Below, in pieces: positions 7,014 to 14,322 of a DNA stretch of 16,777 nucleotides. Numbering within the stretch: position 1 is the stretch's first letter; each line of letters begins with the position of its first letter. Origin of the DNA: Betaproteobacteria bacterium (GTDB taxonomy: Bacteria > Pseudomonadota > Gammaproteobacteria > Burkholderiales > Casimicrobiaceae); the NCBI GenBank assembly GCA_013298455.1, contig JAAFHR010000013.1, forward strand, positions 1 through 16,777, written 5' to 3'. A program made the translations under genes and the position numbers. The notes under the pieces are model-generated. The model searched no databases and was not told the origin of the DNA. It saw only the letters and a list, made by a program, of their open reading frames with translations.

Positions 7014-7625
7014 ATGGAAGAGATTTTGATTTTGATTGCTGTGGCCGTGTTTTTCGCGTTCACGGTTGCAATGCCTTTTTTGGATCCGCTGTTTCGTGTG
7101 TTGCGAATCAGGGCACAGAAGCGGGAGATTGAGGGAACATTGGGTAGTGGATCGGTCAAGAAGCGGATGCTCGCGTTCGCTGCTGTCCCGGTGCTCGTAT
7201 CAGTTGCCGTTGTAGTGGGTGTTGCCTATTGGGAAACGCCTAAAGTTCGCTACGCTAATCCACCGGTTCAGGTCTTACGTCATCTCGACTCAACGGAGCT
7301 TGCTCGGGTGCGAGAGATCGCGGCCCGAATCGACAAGCTCGGCGCGCAAGTCGAAGCTACCGACCCTTCGGCGTGGGCAACTTATCGAGCTCTTGATTAC
7401 CCAGTTCGAGCCGCGTTGAACGAAGAAGTCGTCACCGCTCGCCGCAGTGTGCAATGGAGCCTTACCGATCTGCTGGTCAAGGGCGCTATTGGCCTTTTAA
7501 TCGCGGCTGTAGTCTTCTCGACGATCTTCAAACCACTCGTTGAGTCGCTTCGCCGCCGAGAGTCAGAGCTTCAATACGAGGTGCGCTCTCTACGAAAGGA
7601 ACGCGACAGAAAGATGCGCGGCTAA
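7014..7625 (+). CDS. Three-helix membrane protein with coiled-coil tail
   Basis: From ATG 7014 the product has 203 residues. Hydrophobic segments lie at about residues 3-23, 53-72 and 153-172. The section between helices 2 and 3 (about 75-150) is a helical soluble domain, and residues 175-203 form a basic, Glu/Arg-rich coiled-coil tail. The overall plan resembles small membrane proteins with a helical extramembrane domain, but I recognise no family. The start is uncertain: the Shine-Dalgarno is 18 nt away, and a TTG at 6945 would read through the leader, which I consider unlikely. It is the last gene of block A and is followed within 20 bp by terminator copy 5. Confidence 0.72.
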   Translation: MEEILILIAVAVFFAFTVAMPFLDPLFRVLRIRAQKREIEGTLGSGSVKKRMLAFAAVPVLVSVAVVVGVAYWETPKVRYANPPVQVLRHLDSTELARVREIAARIDKLGAQVEATDPSAWATYRALDYPVRAALNEEVVTARRSVQWSLTDLLVKGAIGLLIAAVVFSTIFKPLVESLRRRESELQYEVRSLRKERDRKMRG

Positions 7626-7642
7626 ATCAATTTTCGATTTAC

Positions 7643-7671
7643 AAAAACCATCCCTCGGGGTGGTTTTTTTT
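7643..7671 (+). terminator. Terminator copy 5, probably bidirectional
   Basis: The stem AACCATCCC / GGGGTGGTT is flanked by five A and eight T, so the transcript in either direction ends in a U run after the stem. It lies between convergent genes (stops at 7625 and 7715) and can serve both. No functional leader follows. Confidence 0.88.
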
Positions 7672-7714
7672 GCCGAAATTAGCCGTCAAGTGTTCCTCGG
7701 GCGAGTGACAACGA

Positions 7715-7972
7715 TTAAGCGCTGGCGTTGTTTCCTGACGTGCCCCGACGTTGTGCTTGCATTTCCTTAAGGATTTCTTTCAGAGTTGCGTTTTCTTCCC
7801 GCAGCTCATCAACGAGCTCGTCACTGTTCGAATGGGCGTTGTCAGGCCCCAGTGCTTCTACTGGTACGTTTCCGTAGGTGTTGTCGCGGAAGCAGTAGTA
7901 CAGGTAAATCGTGACGATGGGTGCCACGATTAAGCAAATACCGATGGTTTTCAATGTGAGACTGTATTCCAT
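7715..7972 (-). CDS. Small membrane protein with coiled coil, downstream of traG
   Basis: From the ATG at 7972 the product has 85 residues: a short N-terminus, one membrane helix at about residues 8-28, a polar linker, then a heptad-like helix at about 48-72 (DELVDELREENATLKEILKE). An in-frame GTG at 8017, only 6 nt after the traG stop, would give 100 residues and tight coupling to traG. Neither start has a convincing Shine-Dalgarno, so the N-terminus is open. It is co-oriented with traG and ends at the bidirectional terminator. In F and SXT-type elements the slot right after traG holds the entry-exclusion gene (traS or eex), which makes that role possible, but I see no sequence similarity I can name. 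Confidence 0.65.
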   Translation of the reverse strand: MEYSLTLKTIGICLIVAPIVTIYLYYCFRDNTYGNVPVEALGPDNAHSNSDELVDELREENATLKEILKEMQAQRRGTSGNNASA

Positions 7973-8023
7973 ACTGAAACTATTACACGAAACATTTGGC
8001 TTTGCAACCGTAGTCACACGAAA

Positions 8024-11000
8024 CTATCCCGCATTCCTCGTCGCATGGTTAGTGACAAAGTTCCTAAATGCCCTCTGCGCATCGCCGCCAGCGGCGTCCA
8101 TGTAGCGTTTGTAAGCGGCCGTCTCCTTGCCGCCAAATTGGGCGGCAAGGAGGTTCGCCGCTCGATCGTTTCCTCCGGGCACTTGGCCATCACGGATCAG
8201 TGCCATTCCATCACCTGGCCCCGCCATGTGGAGGACGTAGGCGTATTGCGCCACCTGAGTGTTGTTTAATTGCGACAGATCACCGATCCCTGGCAAATTC
8301 GCAGCACGAAGTGCAGCGAGGTTGGCCCCGGCGTAATCCGCCGCCGCCTCCACCGAGGTGCGCGGATCGTCACGTAAGGCGAGTAGTTCTTCTTGCTTGC
8401 CTTCGTTGACTTGGTTTTTGCCGTTCACCAAGCCTCGCTCTCTGGCGATCTGATTGAGATACGTTCCGGGTCGTTGCGCTTCGCCAATCCAGGTCGAGTT
8501 AATGAATTGCGTTTGTCCGCGCGCTGTACCTCCAGCTGCGGCCGTGAGCGGCTTGATCGCCAATTTGCCGCCTGACTCCGCTCGGATGATTGAGTCCATC
8601 ACACCGATCCGGATGCCCGCTCTCGCCGCGGCTGCAGCACTCATCTGCTGAAGCTCGGCATCGAGCGGCTTTAGCGTGGTTGGTCGAGCCGTGCGGTGTT
8701 GAGGCGACAGCGCCTGATCAATTTCGCGAGCGACCATGGGCGCTGCTACGCCGACAGTGGCTCCTTCGGCGGCTCCGCGCGCTGTGCTTTTCAACAATAC
8801 GGCTCGCTCGGCTGCCAGAGGGGTTTGGCCTGGCACCGACCCGGAGCCCGTCAACAGCGGCCTTCGCGCGGCGGCCGCTGTCTTCGCGGTATCGGCGGCA
8901 CGAGCGGCTTGCAAGGAGCGCATCGCAGTGACACCGCGAGCCACGCCACCGATCATGCCTCCACCTAAGACGTTGCCCGCGATACTGAGACCCGTTGCGA
9001 ATTCACTGGAGGGCAACCCTGCGCGAGTGTGCGCAGCGGAGTAGGCCGCCAGTTTCTCGTTGAGCTTTAACTCACGCTCCAAGTCGTCGATCCGCTGCGC
9101 AGCAACGGTCGGCGTGATGCGCCCCGCGTCCCGCTCGCCGTAAATCGCGGCGACACCCGACTCCAACTGCTGGTAGGCAGTTTGGTAGTTCGCGCGCGCA
9201 GCATTCAGTCCATCTTTAGCCTGACCGCGGCTAACTGGGCCGATAGGTCCGTTTGGGTTAAAAACGGATGGGGCCGTTGTTGGTGGCTCTGGGTTGAGAG
9301 CCACCCCCGACTTTCCCGGCGCATCGCTCCCACCTCCTTGGGGAGCGGAGGGCGACGGTGACAGCCCAGCGGCGGCACGCACATACGTCTGCATGGCCGC
9401 TTCGTTGCTCATGGGAGTGGCCCCAGTTTGGGTGCTTTGCGTACGCACGTTGACTGCGCTCAACAATTTTGCGGAGCCTTCGTTCGTGCCCAACTGTCCG
9501 GCAAGACTTGGAGAATACGTTTGACCGGACAATGCGACTTCTGCCGCGTAAGCTCGAACACTGGCCTTTTGAAAGTTGCCCAACGCAGTTGGATCGCCAG
9601 CGCGAGCACCGCCAAAGTTTTGCGCCATTGTTGCGTAGGCGGCGCTTTGGATGGTTCTTGGACTTTCACCTTTCTGAAAAATTTCTTGCATAGCGTCTCG
9701 CCCCGCGTCATCTGCGCGACTTGCCATCCGCAGCGGGCCACTATTCGGGGTCACATTACCGGAAAGCAACCTCGTTGCACCTCCGGCAAGAACAGCGTTG
9801 GTCTCAGCGTTCGCGAGGCTCTGCCCGGCTAGCCCATCGAACGAACTCATCCTAGTTCCCGCAGGCACCCCAATGTTGGAAGCGGGCATCGGCGAGCCAA
9901 CTTGTGCTGCGTCTGCAAGTTTCGCCGCACCTTGCCCCGCAGTGGTGAGCGCCTGGTTGGCGATTTGTGTGGCTTGGGCTTGATTGGCGTTGACGACTTC
10001 ACTTGCACTGAGGGGTTTGACCGGTGAGCTGTCTACCGCGCTCTGGTTGCCCTGCACCATCGCTTGTGCATTGGTAGCGACCCCGGCCACATTGCCAGCT
10101 AAAGTTTGTCTTCCCGCGCTGATGGCGCTAGTCGCTCTGTTGCCTACATCGGCCCCTGATGCTTTGACGGCGGCCTGTTGGTCGCTGATGTCGCCCTGGG
10201 CAGCGGCGATCGCAGCGGGTACTGCTGCCACTGCCGCAGCCCCTGCACCTGTGTTGGCCTCGACCAAAGCACTGCCAACGTTACGTGCTGTGGTGGCGAT
10301 TTGACGAAGTGCAGGGTTGTTGGTGGTGTTCGCGGTGGAGGCTGCCGACGCGAGGACCGCCCCTGCCACAGCGCGATCCGTCGCACTGTTCGATTGCCCC
10401 ATCTCCATGACGGCGCTGGCGAGCGCGAGCCTCTGATTGCCGCCGTTGGTTTGAGCTGCTGCGCCTGTGAGGGTGTTGAGTCGGCTCATTGAGCCGCTGA
10501 GAGCAGCCGGATCAACCCCCGTTGCCGCGACGCTGTTCTGTGCACTGTTTCTGAGCTGATCTGGCGACGCCGTAGAAGCCGTCATCAGCGATGCCACGTT
10601 GCCGTCAGTGACCGCTGCGTTGCTACCTGCGGACCGCATCGCTGACACTTGTGAACTCTGAACTTCGCTGTGCTGCAACTGACTTTGCGCCTGGCGCATG
10701 CCAGAAAACTCTTGTTTGTTGCTGAAGTCCTGACCAAACGATTTTTCCATCGCGCCCAATGTCTGAATCGCGCCGCTCGCACTCCATCCCTTTGAAGACA
10801 TGCCGCTCGCACTGGCATTCTGTGCGATTTGGGTCGCTAGCGATGACGCCTCTGTCTCACCCATCTGCACATTGTGCTTGCCGGCGATGTCTCGCACGAG
10901 CTTTGCGCCGTTAGCGCCTAAAGCGGCGCCGGCCGCCGCTGCGCCCGACATTCCCGCGCTAGCCACGTAAGTTGCGGCAAGTGCGTTACTGAGGTCTTTG

Positions 11001-13153
11001 TTTCGGGTGATGCCTTGTAAAAAACTAGACATCGCGCTGATCTGCGCTTGTTGGTCACCACTCAATCCAGTCGTAAACTTGTCTGCCGCGCTGCCTCCAG
11101 TTCGGAACTGACCACCCACAGCGCTCGCTGCGTTGAGCGCGAACCCCTCGTTCGTCATTGCCGTTTTCGCGGCCGCTTGCGATGCGGCGGCTGCGTCGGA
11201 TCGAGCGGTGCCGGCGTTTAAGCTGCTGGAGTTGCCTTGAAACACACCGGCGTTACCGAGACTTCCTCCGATACCGACACCTGCCATGGAACCCCCGTAG
11301 AGGGACGCTGAGTCCGTCATGGCTCGGGCATTGACCGCTTGGTCAAGTGCGGGTGAGGCCTTGGATTCGTCCGTGTATCCCGAGCCACCTGTACCTGCAG
11401 CACGTGATGCAAGTTGCGTCATCGCTTGAGTGGATCCACGGAGCAGTGCGTAGCTGATGAGGGGCACCGCGCCCATCATCCAGCCGGCAGAGGCAATCGC
11501 GGTAGCAAGTGAGTCGTAAAACGCGCTGTGCGCGGCCGGCGCAAAAATTCCCCCAGCCGTGCCGAACCGATAGCTCTGAACTTGCTGAGAGATCGTCTCG
11601 GTAATGTAGTAGTTAATGACTACAGCGGTCGGAAACCACGTCTGCGTCCAGATCACTGCAATGATGTACTCCTTAATGAGCACAAAGCCTTGCATCATCA
11701 TTGCAGCGGCCATCAAAAAAATGACCGGCGTCATGCAGATGATGACAAACAAAAAGATGTTCATGACGGTGAACATCCCGCGCACCCATATCGAGCCTTC
11801 TCCCGCGCCGTCAACTTGCCATTTTTCTACGCCGTCGCGGATGAGCGTGAAGGCGAGGGCGGTCGCCCGGTCGATCGGTTCGTTCGATGCCAGCAGACCG
11901 GCCTGAACCATAGGCCAGAAACGCAGTTGAGCGGTAATGGATGCTGCGTCCGTGAGTAGGCCGCCGGTGAGCTGCTGTAGGGCTTCCGTCGGCTTGTTAG
12001 TGGGCGCATTGGTGGGTGCGGCCGACGTGGTTTCATTCGACCCTGGCGAAGCACTTACCGAGCTACGACCGAGCATCGCGGAGAGGCCGCTGGAGTTCTC
12101 AAAATTCAGGATGTCGGTGTGAATACGTTGACCTGCCTCTGCACAGGATTTCATCTCGCCTGCGCCTACCGTGAGCCCGGAGCCGGTGGGGAAGTAGTGT
12201 GTGCTGCTGGGCAAGTTCGCAAAGGCTCCCGTATTGATGTCATCCAGCAAATACTTGAGGGCGTCGGGCCGGGTGACAACCTGCGCCATGTTGATGGTTT
12301 GTAGTGCGCCATTGGCATCGGGTCTAGCGATGCAGTAGCGCATGTACTCGAAGATGCTTCGGCAGATGTTCCCTTCAGCGCAAGGGTTTGACGAGCGAAG
12401 TTGCAGTAGCGTTTTGAGTGGATCGACGAATCCGAACGATCCCTCCGAATAGTTGGTGACTGTAGGGTTCTGGAACGACACTGCGAATACGTCGGCGATG
12501 GCCGTGGTGATGGTTCCAGCAATCGAGGCCGGCAGCGCAAGTCCTAGGGGCACGTCGTCCACCACCTGGAACTTGCCAGCGCCATAAATCGTCGTTACGG
12601 TGCCACCGCTCGTCATCGATCCGGTTCCTCCAGCTTTGCCGGTGTCGATCGCCGCGCCGGAGTACGAGAAGTACGTCTGCACGCGTACGTTGGTCGTGTT
12701 CAAGAACATGATCCACGACAGGAACATCATCCCAAGAAACGGGATGAGGCGCATCTGCCCGCGCGTGAACCACGCGGTGATCGCAAAGATCAGCGAGATC
12801 AGAAGCGAAATTTGGACGGCTCGGAGGAGAACGGACGAACCGGAGCTTGGCGAGATGATCCGAGATACCCCACGCAGTGCCGACGCCACCAGGCCGGGAT
12901 CACCGACGACGTAAATCGTGACCGGATCGCTAGAACCGCCGATGTCTACATTGTTGCGCCCCGCTTGTTCCCACGGAAGAACACCTTGCGGGGCTGATTG
13001 AGCGTATGCGCTTGTGCTTATGCAAAGCAACAGTGAGAGCGCGAGCAGGATCAGGAGGGTACGCCGAACGATGTTTCGGGTGACCGACGCTGATGCTGAG
13101 GGCGATTGAACCGCAGAGGAATAGGGAGGGGAATGGGCTTCGAAGGGACGCAT
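8024..13153 (-). CDS. traG: TraG-like mating protein with C-terminal lytic transglycosylase domain
   Basis: A very large inner-membrane transfer protein, 1709 residues from the ATG at 13153; F TraG has about 940. A signal-like hydrophobic segment is at residues 32-51, ending in AYAQS. Residues about 75-570 match the TraG N-terminal domain, with membrane segments near 110-150, 455-520 and 550-578; in F this part acts in pilus assembly. Residues about 580-1290 are Ala/Ser/Gln/Asn-rich, low in complexity and probably periplasmic. The C-terminus carries a soluble-lytic-transglycosylase domain: the catalytic Glu is in RAESGG (about residue 1526), followed by RGQTQFINSTW, the usual substrate-site motif. 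In F the TraG C-terminus handles mating-pair stabilisation and entry exclusion. The start is uncertain: ATG 13294 and TTG 13309 are in frame, but they add a non-signal-like extension. Confidence 0.88.
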   Translation of the reverse strand: MRPFEAHSPPYSSAVQSPSASASVTRNIVRRTLLILLALSLLLCISTSAYAQSAPQGVLPWEQAGRNNVDIGGSSDPVTIYVVGDPGLVASALRGVSRIISPSSGSSVLLRAVQISLLISLIFAITAWFTRGQMRLIPFLGMMFLSWIMFLNTTNVRVQTYFSYSGAAIDTGKAGGTGSMTSGGTVTTIYGAGKFQVVDDVPLGLALPASIAGTITTAIADVFAVSFQNPTVTNYSEGSFGFVDPLKTLLQLRSSNPCAEGNICRSIFEYMRYCIARPDANGALQTINMAQVVTRPDALKYLLDDINTGAFANLPSSTHYFPTGSGLTVGAGEMKSCAEAGQRIHTDILNFENSSGLSAMLGRSSVSASPGSNETTSAAPTNAPTNKPTEALQQLTGGLLTDAASITAQLRFWPMVQAGLLASNEPIDRATALAFTLIRDGVEKWQVDGAGEGSIWVRGMFTVMNIFLFVIICMTPVIFLMAAAMMMQGFVLIKEYIIAVIWTQTWFPTAVVINYYITETISQQVQSYRFGTAGGIFAPAAHSAFYDSLATAIASAGWMMGAVPLISYALLRGSTQAMTQLASRAAGTGGSGYTDESKASPALDQAVNARAMTDSASLYGGSMAGVGIGGSLGNAGVFQGNSSSLNAGTARSDAAAASQAAAKTAMTNEGFALNAASAVGGQFRTGGSAADKFTTGLSGDQQAQISAMSSFLQGITRNKDLSNALAATYVASAGMSGAAAAGAALGANGAKLVRDIAGKHNVQMGETEASSLATQIAQNASASGMSSKGWSASGAIQTLGAMEKSFGQDFSNKQEFSGMRQAQSQLQHSEVQSSQVSAMRSAGSNAAVTDGNVASLMTASTASPDQLRNSAQNSVAATGVDPAALSGSMSRLNTLTGAAAQTNGGNQRLALASAVMEMGQSNSATDRAVAGAVLASAASTANTTNNPALRQIATTARNVGSALVEANTGAGAAAVAAVPAAIAAAQGDISDQQAAVKASGADVGNRATSAISAGRQTLAGNVAGVATNAQAMVQGNQSAVDSSPVKPLSASEVVNANQAQATQIANQALTTAGQGAAKLADAAQVGSPMPASNIGVPAGTRMSSFDGLAGQSLANAETNAVLAGGATRLLSGNVTPNSGPLRMASRADDAGRDAMQEIFQKGESPRTIQSAAYATMAQNFGGARAGDPTALGNFQKASVRAYAAEVALSGQTYSPSLAGQLGTNEGSAKLLSAVNVRTQSTQTGATPMSNEAAMQTYVRAAAGLSPSPSAPQGGGSDAPGKSGVALNPEPPTTAPSVFNPNGPIGPVSRGQAKDGLNAARANYQTAYQQLESGVAAIYGERDAGRITPTVAAQRIDDLERELKLNEKLAAYSAAHTRAGLPSSEFATGLSIAGNVLGGGMIGGVARGVTAMRSLQAARAADTAKTAAAARRPLLTGSGSVPGQTPLAAERAVLLKSTARGAAEGATVGVAAPMVAREIDQALSPQHRTARPTTLKPLDAELQQMSAAAAARAGIRIGVMDSIIRAESGGKLAIKPLTAAAGGTARGQTQFINSTWIGEAQRPGTYLNQIARERGLVNGKNQVNEGKQEELLALRDDPRTSVEAAADYAGANLAALRAANLPGIGDLSQLNNTQVAQYAYVLHMAGPGDGMALIRDGQVPGGNDRAANLLAAQFGGKETAAYKRYMDAAGGDAQRAFRNFVTNHATRNAG

Positions 13154-13333
13154 GAGATGTCCGCGAATATCCGCGTGAGGATGGTGACGCAGACAGGGTA
13201 GCGCGAGCGCGCGGCGCAGATAAAGCGCGGGTTGACGCGCAAATCGCAACGGTGTTGTTCCGCCGGATTCGTTTGACTGACATGTGAGCCGCATAATTCG
13301 TTTTCCCAATGAGCTCTAACCGGAGTGTCACTC
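13154..13333. other. Divergent region between traG and block B
   Basis: 180 bp separate the chosen starts of traG (minus) and the oxygenase (plus). For the plus strand TTGACT (13273-13278) is a good -35, but the possible -10 boxes CATAAT (13292) and TAATTC (13294) are 13-15 bp away, too close for a standard promoter. For traG no convincing promoter is visible. If traG starts at 13294, most of this stretch is coding. Confidence 0.3.
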
Positions 13334-14278
13334 ATGTCGAAGGTTATCGAACTGTCTACCTTTCAGTGCAAAGCGATTGCTGGTTTTATGGTCGAAGCGA
13401 TTGGCGCTTGTTCGGGTGAAAACGTCACGCCCGAAACGATTGGAAAGATTGCGGCACGCCTTGCGCTAAGCCACGGAACGGAGTCGAATTTCGGAACTGC
13501 GGTAGGTCAGGCTGCATGCCTCATCCAAAACATCCCGCGCCCATCGAATCCGGTTGAGGCGCGGGCCCTGTCATCGATGCTAGGCGGAATATTTGGGCTG
13601 GGCGACGTCTTTCAGTACGCCGGCAAATCGGCGACGCGGGTACAGCTCTTCGAAGCGCGCGACGATGGCATACCCAACACCAATGCGACCAAAAATTTTC
13701 TCCCTTACCACTGCGATGTCGCTGTAATGCCGCCAGCATTGCGAGCTCATGCGATTGGGCTGCTCCCGGTGGTCAATGAATCGGACACGGCAACACTTGT
13801 TGCTCCATTGGAGGAAATGCTGGCGTGCGTTCCGGTAGCGATTGTTCGATACGCGATGACCGATGCTTTTGAGGTTAAAGCGCCTGAGTCCTTGGGGCTC
13901 GGCAACGACGCTTGGTTCGTTCGGCCGCTGATTCAAGAGTTCAATGGCGAGCTGACCATTGGTTTCCCGACTTATGGAGTTCGCCCTCGCAGAGCAGATG
14001 ATTGGGATGCCATTACTGCGATCCGTGCTCTTACAGCGAGTGCGCAGCAGTGCTCAAAGGAAGTCGTGATCGAACCAGGCTCGTTTCTTTGCGTAAGTAA
14101 CCTCTTGGCGATGCACGGTCGTGGGGTCACCGTGGGCTATCGAAAGGTTTACCGAAGCTATTTTTCGCGCTGTATTGGTGTCTTGCGCGAAGCACAGCCA
14201 GATGCACAAAACGACGTGTTTGATGCGGTGAGGCTTGTCCCCCCTCCGACATCGGTTGCGCTGCGAGTAGCTGCGTAG
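13334..14278 (+). CDS. Fe(II)/2-oxoglutarate oxygenase, clavaminate-synthase/TauD type
   Basis: A 314-residue protein with the iron and co-substrate ligands of this superfamily. The proximal triad pair HCD is at His126 and Asp128, the distal His is His261 in AMHGR, and Arg279 lies 18 residues after it, the spacing expected for the arginine that binds 2-oxoglutarate in VioC/AsnO-type amino-acid hydroxylases. Enzymes of this group couple 2-oxoglutarate decarboxylation to hydroxylation, often of free or carrier-bound amino acids. The substrate cannot be read from the sequence. ATG 13334 is chosen because CGGAG lies 8 nt upstream; the in-frame GTG 13325 overlaps that site. It is the first gene of a plus-strand operon, divergent from traG. 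No signal peptide, so cytoplasmic. An oxygenase inside a transfer gene cluster is unusual. Confidence 0.75.
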   Translation: MSKVIELSTFQCKAIAGFMVEAIGACSGENVTPETIGKIAARLALSHGTESNFGTAVGQAACLIQNIPRPSNPVEARALSSMLGGIFGLGDVFQYAGKSATRVQLFEARDDGIPNTNATKNFLPYHCDVAVMPPALRAHAIGLLPVVNESDTATLVAPLEEMLACVPVAIVRYAMTDAFEVKAPESLGLGNDAWFVRPLIQEFNGELTIGFPTYGVRPRRADDWDAITAIRALTASAQQCSKEVVIEPGSFLCVSNLLAMHGRGVTVGYRKVYRSYFSRCIGVLREAQPDAQNDVFDAVRLVPPPTSVALRVAA

Positions 14279-14322
14279 TAGAGTCAGAACGGTCGAAAAG
14301 CAAAGAGCAAAAGGAGCGCTTT

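Noticed and set aside
3391..7671. Repeated intergenic sequences as a CRISPR array or mobile repeat
   Set aside because: Copies are 0.4-1.9 kb apart, each sits at a gene boundary, and they fold as terminator plus leader with ribosome sites, which explains the conservation better.
9294..9832. Long plus-strand frames inside traG
   Set aside because: They are antisense to a low-complexity, Ala-rich part of traG, where high GC makes spurious open frames common; no ribosome site or motif.
11528..11959. 143-residue plus-strand frame inside traG
   Set aside because: Antisense to the membrane-segment region of the TraG N-terminal domain; rich in His/Arg/Asp without any recognisable fold.
13273..13299. 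Sigma70 promoter for the oxygenase operon from TTGACT
   Set aside because: The spacing to the available -10-like boxes is 13-15 bp, too short to call; left as a note in the divergent region.
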